A DNA stretch of 64,000 nt from the NCBI RefSeq assembly GCF_947172395.1, contig NC_069084.1:2667107-2731106 (forward strand), in the 5' to 3' direction. Below the pieces are notes generated by a model. That model made no database searches. It saw nothing but the letters and a program-made list of their open reading frames with translations, and was not told where the DNA came from. Positions 20,417 through 32,499 of this stretch are shown one piece after another (position 1 is the first letter of the stretch; the number at the start of each line of letters is the position of its first letter). A program made the position numbers and the translations under genes. The DNA comes from Bicyclus anynana. Lineage: Eukaryota > Arthropoda > Insecta > Lepidoptera > Nymphalidae.

Positions 20417-20652
20417 TTGATACGGGGCCCCGGACTATAGGGGCGCCTTAAGTGTGAAAGCAAAAATTTGTAAAAAGTAATCTAAAACAAGTATTACTTA
20501 ATCTGGTGGTGATTCCCGGAAAATAAATACATTCTGTTGAAAGAGTTAGGGTAGAGTAACTTAATAACTAAAGAGATTTTTCGGGATTTGCCGCTCATCT
20601 ATTGGGCCCTCCAACTAATTTGGGCCCTTTATAGCACACGTTACGCCACTGC
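20417..20652. repeat. Decayed hAT-like MITE
   Basis: The right end reads GTTACGCCACTG, the inverse of the CAGTGGCGTA-type hAT terminus. The left end is eroded (GGGGCCCCGG), so limits are uncertain. Confidence 0.35.
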
Positions 20653-20889
20653 CAATAAGTATAAGTATATATAATAGATTCAAAAACAGCGCAAATTAAT
20701 GAAAAATTAGCTATTGGGACGTTTCAAAAGCCACGGTGAGCAAGGAAGCTGTGCCAACAATAACTGTTAAGAAATGGTACCATGGTTTGATCCATGCTTG
20801 TCACCACATGGTGGCATTACCAACAATAAACAACATTCGCTTAGTTATTCAGATCGGTCCGTCCATTTGGGAGACACGGTGACATAGGC

Positions 20890-21095
20890 ACTTATACCGA
20901 AAACATTTTTTGCGTTAAAAGTAGTTTATATGTGTATTCCTGTATGTTTGTTACTCCTTAACGCCAAAACTACTGAAATTATATGAAATGGATCACTCCA
21001 TGGATAAGGCTACTCTTCCCGGAAAAATACACGGTTCCTGCAAAATTTGTATACAAAACATATAGTTTCGCGATCGCAATTGGAGTCTGCTAGTA
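20890..21095 (+). repeat. Helitron-like repeat, diverged
   Basis: Shares TTTGTTACTCCTTAACGCCA and TCCCGGAAAAATACACGGTT phrasing with 53540-53778 and 63462-63690, and ends TGGAGTCTGCTAGTA. Confidence 0.55.
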
Positions 21096-21111
21096 TTTTG
21101 TAGAAATTTTA

Positions 21112-21256
21112 GCTATCACCATCATCATATCAGCCGATGGACGGCCTCTGCAGGACGTAGGCCTTTTATAAAGACTTCCAAACATCACGATCCTGAGCCG
21201 CCTGCATCCAGCGAATCCCTGCGACTCGCTTGATATCGTCAGTCTACCTGGTTAGG
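21112..21256 (-). mobile_element. RTE LINE 3' fragment
   Basis: Reverse complement ends GCCTACGTCCTGCAGAGGCC, then GTCCATCGGCTGATATGATG. It encodes the same AGIRWMQAA-like C-terminus as 25100-25245. Confidence 0.75.
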
Positions 21257-21701
21257 AAATTTTAGCTAGCGAAGCACTAAAAAGTTAGGGAGCAAGCTAT
21301 TTATACGTCAAAATTAAAAAAATATTAGGTGAAAGCACCCACGAATTAATTCCAATAATAAGTGTTGCTATATTATAAAATATTCACCATTTAGGTAATT
21401 AAAATTCACCATTTTAATCTAAATGAATATCGAGCAGGTACATATAGTGTAGCACTTAGTTTTTATTGCACGTCTAGACTGAAAGGCTCAGGTGGCCGGT
21501 CTACGGAGTAATAACCATAGACGTTATAGTACCAATACAAAGTCTATTGTTTAGTTACAAAGTTATTTGGTTTACGATTTTTTATCCGGAGGGCATATTG
21601 TAGTATTGGTATCGAAGGATTTTAGGGTTCCACGTACTTTATTTTGTTACAATAACTAAGTTATTATACTAGTTTCTTACTTAATACTTACCAATTTGAT
21701 G

Positions 21702-21905
21702 ATGAGCATGGGTGTTTTCCAGTGTCTGTGTGTATTTATACATTATATAAGTATTTATATGTAGTATATAATTGTATATTAATATTATAATATCAACTAT
21801 CTTAGCACCCATAACACAAGCTACTCTGTATGCTTACTTTGGGGTTAGATAGTGATGTGTATTGTTTAAGTATATTTATTTGTTTATTTATTTTTTATTT
21901 ATTTA
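21702..21905 (+). mobile_element. SINE-C, 5'-truncated
   Basis: About 190 bp almost identical to 14815-15008 (CCAGTGTCTGTGTGTATTTA, CATAACACAAGCTACTCTGT), lacking the tRNA-like head. Confidence 0.88.
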
Positions 21906-22068
21906 TTTAATTTAATTTATCTATTGTTTTACTTTCTGATACTCCGTAGGCTTTTTATGCAACGAATAATTAAGAAAGCTTCAGGAAACGATTATTTTAT
22001 GATTGTCTGTTACTCGATCACGGTTACTCTATATTATTATGATCTCGAATCGTGGGTATATGGTTAAG

Positions 22069-22358
22069 TCATCATCATTAACAACCCATATTCGGCTCTC
22101 TGTTCAGCACGAGTCTCCTCTCAGTGTGAGAGGGGTTAGGCTAACAGTCTACCACGCTGGCCAATGCGGATTGGCCGACTTCACACACGTAAAGAATTAA
22201 GAAAATTATCAGGTATGCAGGTTTCCTAACGTAGTTTTTCCTTCATATTTAATTTCTTTAAGTCCACATAACTGAATAGTTGGAGGTGCATGCCCGGACA
22301 GGATTCAAACCTACGCCCAGCAAATCAAAGGCAGAAGTCCCAATAAGCTATCACAGCT
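22069..22358 (-). mobile_element. SINE-A with 12-bp target duplication
   Basis: Flanked by TATATGGTTAAG at 22057-22068 and 22359-22370. The tail is GATGATGA. Confidence 0.92.
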
Positions 22359-22742
22359 TATATGGTTAAGTGTGTTCTCATTACATGCGGACGCCCGCAT
22401 ATTCTCCCGCGTGGAAACTTTAACTTTCAAAACAGTGGATTGATGAATAGATAGGTATATTCTTCGCATGTGCTTATATCAAGTAAAGTAATAATTTATC
22501 CCCAATAGGACGAAAGTTATCAAATTTTCATCAATAAACTTTCTTGCTGAATCTCCACTATACTGTACAGAACTCTACTTTATGTAATAAAACTCTAAAA
22601 TGCAGCAAATCAATGAAAATGAAACCAGAGCTGCATTTAATCAGTGGCGTGCACTTCGTGGACACATAAACGTAATACCCTGAGTATTAATAGAGCCTAC
22701 CCTAGTTGAAAACCTTGTGAAACTACGATACTACGAAACCTG

Positions 22743-22972
22743 CGATTGGCTGGTGGGAGGCTTCGGCCGTGTCTAGTTACCACCCTACCGACAAAGACAT
22801 ACCACCAAGCGATTTTGCGTTCCAGTACGATGTCGTGTAGAAACCGAAAGGAATGTGGATTTTCATCCTCCTCCAAACAAGTTAGCCCGCTTCCATCTTA
22901 GACTGCATCATTACTTACCATCAGGTGATTGTAGTCAAGGGCTAACTTGTAAAGAATAAAAAAAAAAATAAA
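22743..22972 (+). mobile_element. SINE-B, 5'-truncated
   Basis: GGCTGGTGGGAGGCTTCGGC through ACTTGTAAAGAATAAAAAA, ending in a 10-base A tail. Confidence 0.85.
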
Positions 22973-23018
22973 CCTGCGATTTTCCCGCCAAAGCTCATAA
23001 TAGACATGATATACTCAC

Positions 23019-23143
23019 AACCAGCTGCCGTTGGTCCAGGGCTCCCTCCGCCCGCGCGCCGCCTGCACCCCCGCGGCCGCCCCCGCCAGCGCCGACAGCA
23101 CCAGCAAGCGGAACACCAAGCAACACGACATCTTGTGCTTCAT
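23019..23143 (-). CDS. First coding exon of an unidentified secreted protein
   Basis: On the minus strand an ATG at 23143 opens 41 codons plus two bases before a consensus donor (GTGAGTAT at 23018-23011). The peptide MKHKMSCCLVFRLLVLSALA continues with a run of Ala/Gly and then QAARGRREPWTNGSW: a short basic start, a hydrophobic core and a cleavable-looking end, that is, a signal peptide. An alternative start at the second Met gives the same signal. The exon is about 70% GC in AT-rich surroundings, as expected of selected coding DNA and unlike any repeat seen here. I do not recognise the protein. The next exon must be at lower coordinates (phase 2), but 20.1-23.0 kb is nearly all repeats, so the first intron may be long or the gene broken. 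Upstream lies a partial duplication (TAGTCTTTACA... at 23190 and 23258). Confidence 0.5.
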
Positions 23144-23529
23144 CACATTTTACACTGTATTTGGGTTTGTTTAGTCTTTACATTAACACCAAAATTCCAA
23201 TGAGTTGAAGCAGTTCATATTACATTCTATGACATCACTCAGTTGAGGGTTCCTAGTCTTTACACCAGCGTTCCCATGAATTGAAGCAGTCCATTTTCTA
23301 TTCTAATACATATCATTTAATTTAGATTACTTTATTTTAAATAGGCACCTACATAGGTCTAGCAGGTTTAGTTTGAACGTGGGAACGTCAACTTGGAAAA
23401 AATATTGTGGTGAGATAATATAATGTAGAAGACAAACGACCACGAGGTAAAGATAGAAAGAAAGAATAATACGTTTATTTGAAATTACACCACACATCAC
23501 AATATCTCCAGTACACCTGGTCATCTAGT

Positions 23530-23830
23530 CTTTAGTACACCTGGCCACCCTGCGATGTGTGGCATAACCCAGAAAATGACCCCAGCTCAGCATACGTGAC
23601 CATTTGAATTACGACATGTAGCGCTGATTTTCAGCTGTAACCACAGATCGGGATAATGCCATCTCCATCATCATACCATAGGGTAGATCTGCAACCCTAT
23701 AGTCGGATCTACGAGTACTCAAAGAATCAGGTGATCGTACTCGAGCAGCATTGTTTATCGAAAGATGACTCACTAGGTGGTCACGATCCTGTCATAGGGA
23801 TCGACTGAGAGAGGGAGAATTAGTTATAAG
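23530..23830. repeat. Unclassified repeat-like block
   Basis: Contains stem-like GACCCCAGCTC..., CACAGATCGGGATAATGCCA and CCATAGGGTAGATC phrases of the kind found in LINE 3' regions. No frame. Class is uncertain. Confidence 0.3.
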
Positions 23831-24189
23831 CACTTTTGAAACGAGTATGTACATAACTCTACTGTATAGAATACTGTACTTATCTGATAAGTAGAGTCGG
23901 CAAGAAACTATATAGATTGATTTCCAGTAGAATGTCACGTAGAAACCATGAAAATCGTTTTACCAAAAGAAAGCTAAGTTATTTGTGAGTGACATGGCTA
24001 TATTTTATCCTCATATTATAATGGGGACGAGAGCGTTTTAGGTTGGTACCTTTAATACCTTAGTAGTTGGAGTCTTTTTGGCAAAAAATAGTAAAATAGG
24101 TAAATCAGTAATAAATAATTTATTTATTGAAAAGGGAAAACGAAAAAGTATCAAAATACTTTGACCTTACTAATAAGATAACCGTACAT

Positions 24190-24345
24190 GCGGAATGTTG
24201 AACTGTTACTGTTCCAATAGGCATTTCAGTAATTGGTCTTTAATAGAGAAAAGCTTAGACCAATACCCTATGAAGCTTTTGGCTTAACTGTTGGATCAAG
24301 AGTCGGATACAGAAGGCATTGATTCTTGAGACGGCGCGTATTGTG
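24190..24345. repeat. Dispersed repeat, second copy at 49545-49690
   Basis: Shared GGAATGTTGA, GTTACTGTTCCAATAG-like and GACGGCGCGTATTGT blocks in the same order and spacing at both places. Class is unknown. Confidence 0.55.
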
Positions 24346-25099
24346 AGACCTGACCACCGATTGCTTGGGCACTCAAAATGCCGCTACGAAAGTCCCGGCT
24401 TTTTTGATACATTTTAATAGTGTTTTGTATTATATTTTGTATTTTATAAACATTGTTAAATTTAAAAAATGTATAAATAAATAAATCAGTGTTTAATTGT
24501 TTAAAAATGAAAATTTATCAGTTGCTAGGTTTTGAGTTTGCATAACCAAGCTGATATTTAGTTCAGCCCAACTCGAAACATAATATTAATTTTACCGTAG
24601 GAGATAATAACAGCTTGGAACTACAATTAATAATTGTAGGGCCACGGTCTGTAATTAGTTTTCGCTCTTATTTCTTTTAATTTAAGTTAATTATTTTCGA
24701 CGGGCGCTCTTAGCTCGGAGTTTCGTTTCACTTTTACTTGGAATGTTACTATTTGAGATGGTTAATTAAAATAATTACTATTATGAAAGCCTTTAGCTTC
24801 GTAGCTGATTCAAAATCGATTTTCATTGTCTATTATTATTATGTACTTTTAGATATTATACTTTCATGCAAACGTGAGAATAGTTTTTTAGTAATATTTA
24901 GTTCAGCGACATCGGCGCGAGTAATCTAGCACTGCGCTGACCAACCCGCATGCCCAGCGTGGTCAGTATCGGGCAAAACTTTATATGGACAGAACAAACA
25001 CAACACAGCCCCTAGTCCCCGGCAGTCCCGCTATTCCTGGCTCTGGCAACGGTTACGGTAACGGCGGGGCAAGAGGTGTTAAGAATTTAAGCGCAGTGT

Positions 25100-25245
25100 T
25101 GGCCGACCCCCAACCAGGTGGACTGACGACATCAAGCGAGTCGCAGGGATTCGCTGGATGCAGGTGGCTCAGTATCGTGATGTTTGGAAGTCCTTACAAA
25201 AGGCCTATGTCCTGCAGGGGACGTCCATCGGCTTATATGATGATT
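25100..25245 (+). mobile_element. RTE LINE 3' fragment
   Basis: Encodes DDIKRVAGIRWMQVAQYRDV-like residues followed by GGCCTATGTCCTGCAGGGGA and CCATCGGCTTATATGATGAT. Followed at 25450-25523 by a Helitron-like end (GTCGCGGACGTCCGCTAG). Confidence 0.75.
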
Positions 25246-25529
25246 CCCGTGGGAATACGAGAATAAAACATTGCCCAAGTTACTCGCTGATAATGGAGCT
25301 TTCCATTGGTGAAAGAATTTTTAAAATTGTCTAGTATTTTTTGTTATGGCAGGCATCAAAATTGATATTTAAGCCGAGTGCGCGAATTGTATGCCAAAGT
25401 ATTAATAGGCTTAATACTTATTATTAAGCAAAATTTATGGGCTACTTTTAACATCAATAATTTCCGCGAGATTTGTGAAAAACTGAATTTCACGCGGACG
25501 AAGTCGCGGACGTCCGCTAGTTGTTAATA

Positions 25530-27818
25530 AAATATAATATACTTAAAGCTTATAGGCTAAAGTCAGTCGTCATCCCTTGTAATAATTTCAATCTCATCAA
25601 CACAATAGCTCCAAAGCGTAACTAATTTCACCGTGGGTGCGGAAAGGTTGACTTTTATAGCATCCCGACACGACATGGCCACGATTTCAGTACGATATGA
25701 TCTCCCAATTTGATGTGCACAAGCTTCGATACGCGCCCGCTGATCTATTTGTCTAAGATCAAGTTTATTGACGATCTTCACCGAGCCGGTTACTGGACTG
25801 AAATTTTTTAGGTGGAGCTGGACTGAAATTTTTTAGCTGGCTTAATACAAATTTAATTTTATATTAAATACTTTTCATCCAGTAAACCGATCAACGAAGG
25901 TCGTCTTTTATCCGGATCCTCGACTACCCACTTCACAGTCATCCCAACGAGATAGAGATAGATAGATATCCAAAACATTTACTAAACATAAGATATATAG
26001 CAGCAATTTATCATAACATCATCCATACATTTTCTTTAAAAAAGAAATCATACCATATATTTTTGCAACTGATTTTCTTAGAGACTCTAATTCTCTCTTC
26101 CGAAACAATCGAAAATCTCTACAAACAGATAAACTTGACGTTAAAAGTGCTTAAAAACTAAGCCTACTTGAAACAAACAAGTTGAAATATTAATTTGGTT
26201 ATTTCATAAGTTCTAAATAAAATTTAAATGTCAGTCTGTAATTTCATTTTGTGACAGAAATTTTATTACTGTTTTACATGATACTAAAACAAAAACTATC
26301 TTTTTTAAGTTATGTGTCTTTCTGTCTGTCCGGGCTTATCTCTGGATCGGCTTAACCCATTTTAATTGGATAGAAAGAAGATAGAGGAGGTTATTGAGCA
26401 ACATATGGTCTACTTTTTAATCCGGAAAAATGTATAGGTATTTATAAAAAAAATAATTTTACACAAACGAAAACGCGGGCATCAACTAGTCTCTAAAATC
26501 GCCGAGTGTAAACGGATTAATTTTTACGGAATATACTCTACTACGTACCCTACTTGGTTTATTTTCTTTTCTTTTATTATTAAAATAACCTTTGGAGCTT
26601 TATGACGTCATAGCTTTTGTGATTGTCATCGGATTAAATTCCGTACGCAATTATTTAATTCTATAGACGAACTTTTATTGTTGGACTTAGATTGTTATTC
26701 CAAGGAAAGTTTTATTATCCATAGACAAACCAAGTTTATTTTTATTAAAGATATATAGATGTAGCATACAAACTTTTTCTTTATAATAAAATTTATGTTA
26801 ATTTATTTAAGTAAATAAAATGTTGAAAAAAAAAAACAGAGGAAGAATCAAGGTCATCATCATCATCATTATCAGCCTACTTTATCGACTCACTACATAT
26901 CCAGGATTCCCTCCTTATAGGAGAGAAAATATAGAGGTTAGAACCACCACGCTCCAATTTGGGTTGGCGAGAAAATCAAGGTTTTACTTACGCGTATTTA
27001 TTAAATATACGACCTATCGCTGTCTTATGAAATTATTGAAAATAACAAAGTAAAAAAGTTTCTTTGCAATGCATTATTAAAAATGTTTAATAATATAATT
27101 TCCATTCAACAGCTAAGCAGTAAGTATACTTCAATTTTCAGGGAAATTGTTAGGGTGATTTTAATACAAAGATAGTTAATTTTATTTGTTAATTTATATT
27201 TTATTTAATCACTATAGAACAGACATAAACAGCCTCGTAAATATTGAATAATTCGATAATATTTTATAAGTTAATATTAAAACGACGCACATGGGTTTAT
27301 GGTTCATAAACCTCTTTTTTTCTGTTGTATTTAATTTTGGCGCTTATATTGTCTTGTAAAAAGCGCCAAAATTGTTCTTATTATTTCGAATTATATAGAA
27401 TACAAATTATTATTATCAACACAAAGGCATAGAACATTTTCGCGGGGAAAGTAAGACAACACAACAAAGAATAAAAAAAATCAAAACTTCTTTAAACAAA
27501 AACTAAAACCAAAGTTTACACAACTGATAGAACTTCAAGAACGTCGAAAAATATCGTGAAGTTATACGAAAAACAATAGAATCACATTGTAGCCTAACTT
27601 TTTTACGTGAAAATCCACTAAAACACAATTTTATTACGACGCCACGATTTATATCACGACGAAATCGGGGTTACATCGAACGTGCACCCCTCCCGAAGGT
27701 TTGAATCAAACTGATCCAATGTTTGAATCTTTTCATCTTCGGCAGCAGGGAGTGAACTTGGATTCCTGTATAGAGGTTGTAGTATAGGTGAAACTAGTTC
27801 TTGGATACAGCTGCTATT
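25530..27818. other. Intergenic; no gene recognised
   Basis: AT-rich. A degraded Helitron-like piece lies at about 26300-26490 and an (ATC)n-tailed LINE stub at about 26850-26960. Short frames here lack codon bias or family resemblance. Confidence 0.4.
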
Positions 27819-28785
27819 TAGGGTTCCGTAGCTCAAATGGGAAAAACGAAACCCTCGGGAGCTTATACAAGCCTAAAAAAATTGTATTGTAGAGCTTCTT
27901 GTTGCAAAGCTATTTTTGGAAGTACTACCACCATACTTCTGACGTCAGTAGCAGCGCTGTTTCGGTCTGAACGGCCTTGGAAGGGTTGCCGAAGAACTTA
28001 CAGGCATTTGAGACTTGACATTAACATCTGATTGATGGACATAGGGCGGCGCTTATTACAATTAAACCTATTATTGTTACTTCCTGTTGACCTAGAATCA
28101 TGAAATTTGGCACAAAAGCATAAATAAAAGTGGAAAAAGCTGTAAATGTGTACATATTAACATGTCTAAAAACTTTAGAAAAGGTATTTTCGAAGCGTTA
28201 TTAAGGAAACTCCGTAAATTTTTTTAGCAGCAATAAACTTTAAGTAGATTTGACGTTAAAGGTTTCTATTTTTTGCTATACTGTATATTTGATTTGGTTC
28301 TCTGTAGTTTAAGGGTACTTTTTCTGAATTCAATTATAATACTAATTGTCATTGTTTAAGTCACGGATATAAGATTTCGTATTCATTCAATCATGGATAG
28401 AACTGGTAAATTAATGCCACGTACCTGTAAGACAATAGTTTTCCAACGGCAAACATTAACACGACGTTGTAAAACTCAAAACCGTAATGAACTTCAGTAG
28501 TATTATGTTTAGGTTTAAGAAATTAAATATCACGTGTCTCAAACGGTGAAGGAAAAACATCATGAAGAAACCTGCATAACTGAGAATTTCCTTAATTCTC
28601 TACATGTGTGAAGTCTGCTTTGCATGTGGCCAGCGTGGTGGAATAAGGCCTAACCCCTCTCATTCTAAGAGGAGACTCGTGCTCAACAGTGAGTTGAATA
28701 TGGGCTGTTAGTGATGTAAGTATTAACTATTGGTACGGAACCCTAGGCGCGCGAGTATAGCTCGCACTAGGCCGGTTTTTTACAA
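27819..28785 (-). repeat. Dispersed 'GGTTCCGTA' element interrupted by SINE-A
   Basis: Starts AGGGTTCCGTAGCTCAAA and ends ACGGAACCCTAGGCGCGCGA...CTAGGCCGG. A related sequence in the other orientation (ACCGGCCAAGTGTG... to GGAACCCTAAAAAG) lies at 45265-45620. A 5'-truncated SINE-A (28508-28715, plus) sits inside. Confidence 0.55.
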
Positions 28786-28977
28786 CTATTTCGGACTACA
28801 AGTTGAAAGTTCTTACATCTCAAACCTCTAATTGGTTTCAAATTAGAATGTTTGTATATATTTTTTCTTGAACAAGTTAAAGCTTGACTACTATCTCACC
28901 AGATGATAAGTGATGATGCTGAGAAAATAATATGACATAATCAACCATCTCAGCGTTTATTAATATCTTGATTTTTT

Positions 28978-29249
28978 TATTCTTTACAAGTTAGCCCTTG
29001 ACTATAATCTCACCTGATGGTAAGTGATGATGAAATCTAAGATGGAAGCGGGCTAACTTGTTAGGAGTCCACATCCCTTTCGGCTTATATTGTACACGAC
29101 ATCGTAGAGTGGTAACTATCCACGGCAGAAGCCTGCCACCAGCCAGACCTGGAACAATTAAGAAAACCTCTATCGGCCCAGCCGGGGATCGAACCCCGAA
29201 ACCCCATCTTGCAAATCCATCGCGCATACCGCTGCGTCACGGAGGCCGT
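28978..29249 (-). mobile_element. SINE-B, full length
   Basis: Reverse complement begins GGCCTCCGTGACGCAGCGGT, has GGGGTTCGATCCCCGGCTGG and ends ACTTGTAAAGAATAAAAAA. Confidence 0.88.
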
Positions 29250-29433
29250 CATAATGTAATGATTATCAGCCGATTTTGTCTGCCCAGTAAAGGGCTAGGC
29301 TTCCCTCCTTCTAGGTGATAGGATATGGGGCTTAGACCCACCACGCTAGTCCAATGCGGAGTGGTGGGCTAATATGTAAAATTATTTTCTATACTATTTT
29401 TATCAAATGCTAATAATAATGAAATATATGCCT

Positions 29434-29710
29434 GGCATGCGACCAACGACATAGTTTGGTATTTATATCAATCAGTTCAATATTTTCTTTTTCTATAACA
29501 AATACATATTAAACCAACGACATTGAAGAATTTATATAAGTTAATTAAAAAGACAAAATGTCAACCAATAGCGGCGGAGTAGCCCCATTCCCATAACTTT
29601 TATCCCAACACAACGAATGAGATAGCGATATTTCCAGTTGCGCTGCTATTGGTTGACATTTGTCAATTTCTCTTCACGATATAGGTACGTCGTTTAGTCG
29701 CATGTTAAGC
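29434..29710. mobile_element. Palindromic MITE (third copy of the 2095 family)
   Basis: GCATGCGACCAACGACATA and CGTCGTTTAGTCGCATG ends; inverted ATGTCAACCAATAGC / GCTATTGGTTGACAT inside. A SINE-D head follows at 29808-29884. Confidence 0.65.
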
Positions 29711-29889
29711 CTACAGGCTGATGGTTTAATGTGCTCTCTGAGGTGTAAGTATCTTATCCGAGCTAGAATTTTTAACTGAAGAAAGATGAGCTGAGAAAGA
29801 TTTTATAGCCTTAACCGGGGCTCGAACGCAGGACCTCGTGATCTGAATCCGAAGCCACATAAGCTAAAGCACTGGAGCAACGAGTTAAT

Positions 29890-31597
29890 AATTAACATTA
29901 TTTTGTATAGTAGCTTCTTATAGTAAGGGAAGCCTGGTAAATTAGCAAATACAAAGCTTACTAATACTTTATTTTAATAAAGCCTCAGGACCGATTAGAT
30001 TTGGTAGATTTGGTAAAGGAAGAATTAATGGTTATATATCTTTTCGATTTCAGCGGTAAGGAAAAACTACTAAAGGCAATTTTTATTACTTCTCATTGGC
30101 GTATCTAGGATTATTTCCTAGCCTAGGAAATAGCCGAGGTTATAAATGGCCCCCGACATCAAGATTAGTATCATATTAGAATATCATCGGTAGCTCAGAA
30201 TCCTGGAGTGCGCACAGGTCCATTCTAGGGTGGGCCCAATTTTCAACGGATATTTTCAATTTTCTTTTACATTGTTACATTACATTGTTACGTGTACTTA
30301 CTTAACGAAAGCCGTGTTTATGTATAAATATAAAAACTTTTCACTGCAATAAGAATAAGAATAAGAATAAGAATTGTTTTATTTGAATAAACTCAGTACA
30401 TAAATAGCAATGACGTCCTGGCCCTTAAACTAGGTAAGCCCGTGTCTTAAGGGCCAGTGACTTCCCTGGGTACATATGGGTACCTACATCGAACTACCGT
30501 TCGATACATAATCTCGCGTTCCTGCACCTATAAAATTGGAAGATATTTTTTAGAAATTATTAATATAGGAAAAACACACGAGTACATACACAGATACAAA
30601 TAATAATAATTTATCTTTAAAAAAAACTGTGTCCCAAAGACAATAATATATCTGTCTACAAAACACTATAATAATAAGCAATCAATTATTTGTATTTAAG
30701 CTAAGATTAGTTATTTAATCAGACGGGAAGACATAGAAGCAGGGTTGTCCAAAATCAAAATTTTCATCAAAAATATTAACTATGGTAGCCGCCGAATTCA
30801 ACATTATGTCGATAACAACAATTTGAATTAATTTTATTTGTTTCAGATAGAACACATTTGCATAATACAACGTATTCATATCTATATTAATTTACAATAG
30901 AGTTGCGTTATATGCGAGTATGAAATACGCACAAAACGCAACCTAATAATATAATATTGCGTTTTCGAACTTCCTTATCAAGCATTCAAGAAACATCAAT
31001 TAAATCGAACTGTTTTCACAAAGCTAAAGTTTAAGGCGACTAAGGTCCTGAAAATAACAAAAATACCCGAAACAAATCGCCGAAGAAAACTTATTAAAAT
31101 AGATAGCTTTATACTCGTTTATAGTATTGGTAAGAGCGAGGGCTTACAATCTTTCAAAATGACGACGGTCTTCCCATCACAGACTATAGCTGAAGTTTTC
31201 ATAATATAAAATTAAGTTCACAGAAGGTGGACACACTTTAGCGACTGGTGCGTGACAACCCTGCTGGCAAGTGTAAAGTGGTCTTAGATTGGAGATGCAC
31301 GTTCTATGTAGCTGTTGTAAGTGAAGTGTTGACGATTTATTGGATGCGATGTTTACTGAGACACTGCGTAGTTGTGTACAGGGACGGAGTGTGTGCGCGT
31401 GGGGCATGTACATCTCACCTTTAGAATTATAGAGACCTAATGCAAAAAATCTAATTTTTGGAAAACAGCGAAGATAGATTCGTAGGTCACGACATTTTAA
31501 ATCAAATAGATGGCATTTGGATATTGTTTAATCATAAATATTTTTTTACAGTTGCATATCTTAATATACTTATCTACTTACCTACAAATAATGGGGA
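29890..31597. other. Intergenic; no gene recognised
   Basis: Holds an (AATAAG)n microsatellite at 30349-30375 and nothing else I can name. Confidence 0.4.
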
Positions 31598-31725
31598 TGA
31601 TGACTAGTTTTGAATATCAATATATTTACCCGAATGTCTCATAACATATTCATAACATGAATATGTTATGAGATATTCGGGTAAATAAGATCAATGTTAA
31701 CTAATTTATACGTAAAAAGCAAAGA
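31598..31725. repeat. Repeat with near-perfect 30-bp palindrome
   Basis: 31623-31652 (TATTTACCCGAATGTCTCAT...) pairs with 31657-31687. The right flank (TTCGGGTAAATAAG...GTTAACTAATTTATAC) recurs at 49739-49825 without the left arm, so the palindrome is specific to this copy. Confidence 0.7.
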
Positions 31726-31928
31726 TTGTCTGGATGTTCCTTATATTAAAAACAATATCCGAAAAAAAGTTCAGACATACATCCATACAAACTTTCACGT
31801 TTATGATATTAGTAGGATTGAAAAGTCTTTTACCGATAGAAAGCCACGTAATTTTTGAGTGTCATAGAGTATATCTTATAGTTTATCCCCGTATTCCCAC
31901 GGGTACGGGAACATTGGAAACGAAAACG

Positions 31929-32160
31929 AAGGATTCTCAGCCCGGAGTTGGGAAGTTGGTGGTGTTACATACTCATGCCTCGCAGAACACGTTAAACTGT
32001 CGGTCCCAGGCAGTATCATTAACATCTGATGGTGGTGGTCAATGGATTTAACCACCCTAAGCCCGCCAACCTGTATTGGAGCAGTGTGGTGGGTCTCGAC
32101 TCCATATCTCATGATCTATAAGGAGGGAGGCCTGGCCTTATAGTAGGCCTATAATTATGG
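31929..32160 (+). mobile_element. LINE or SINE 3'-tail repeat
   Basis: CAGCCCGGAGTTGGGAAGTT, ACACGTTAAACTGTCGGTCC and GGAGCAGTGTGGTGGGTC are widespread lepidopteran-type phrases. Fragments recur at 44208-44285 and 55985-56060, and related text lies in the SINE at 11567-11885. Confidence 0.6.
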
Positions 32161-32330
32161 TTGGTTCAATATAATGTATGGAGGCACTTACTGAGTCCGT
32201 CCCTGTTCTAATGTTCGTGTACAGTTGGGCAATGTTGCCAGGTTACAATTATGTAGGTAGAACTCGTAGACTCTTTGTTACTTACTACATACTACATGAA
32301 AGCGCACTTAGATATAAGTGTAGGTGAGGT

Positions 32331-32476
32331 CAGTGGCGTGCATAAGGTTTTTAACTAGGGTATGCACTAAAAGTAAAAAATAGAAAATTCCTTGTCTATG
32401 TATTCTGTGGTCCGACAAAGGTTTGTATTAAGTCCTTAGGGTAGGCAGTGTTTATTTCATTTAGTGAACGCCACTG
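32331..32476. mobile_element. 146-bp hAT-type MITE
   Basis: CAGTGGCGT and ACGCCACTG are inverted ends. Flanks GGTGAGGT (32323-32330) and GGTGAGCT (32477-32484) match in 7 of 8 bases, fitting the 8-bp target duplication of hAT elements. Confidence 0.72.
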
Positions 32477-32499
32477 GGTGAGCTAGGTAGGTGCTGGAA

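Noticed and set aside
24985..25266. 93-codon plus-strand frame with Gly-rich start
   Set aside because: Its second half is an RTE LINE 3' fragment in a shifted frame.
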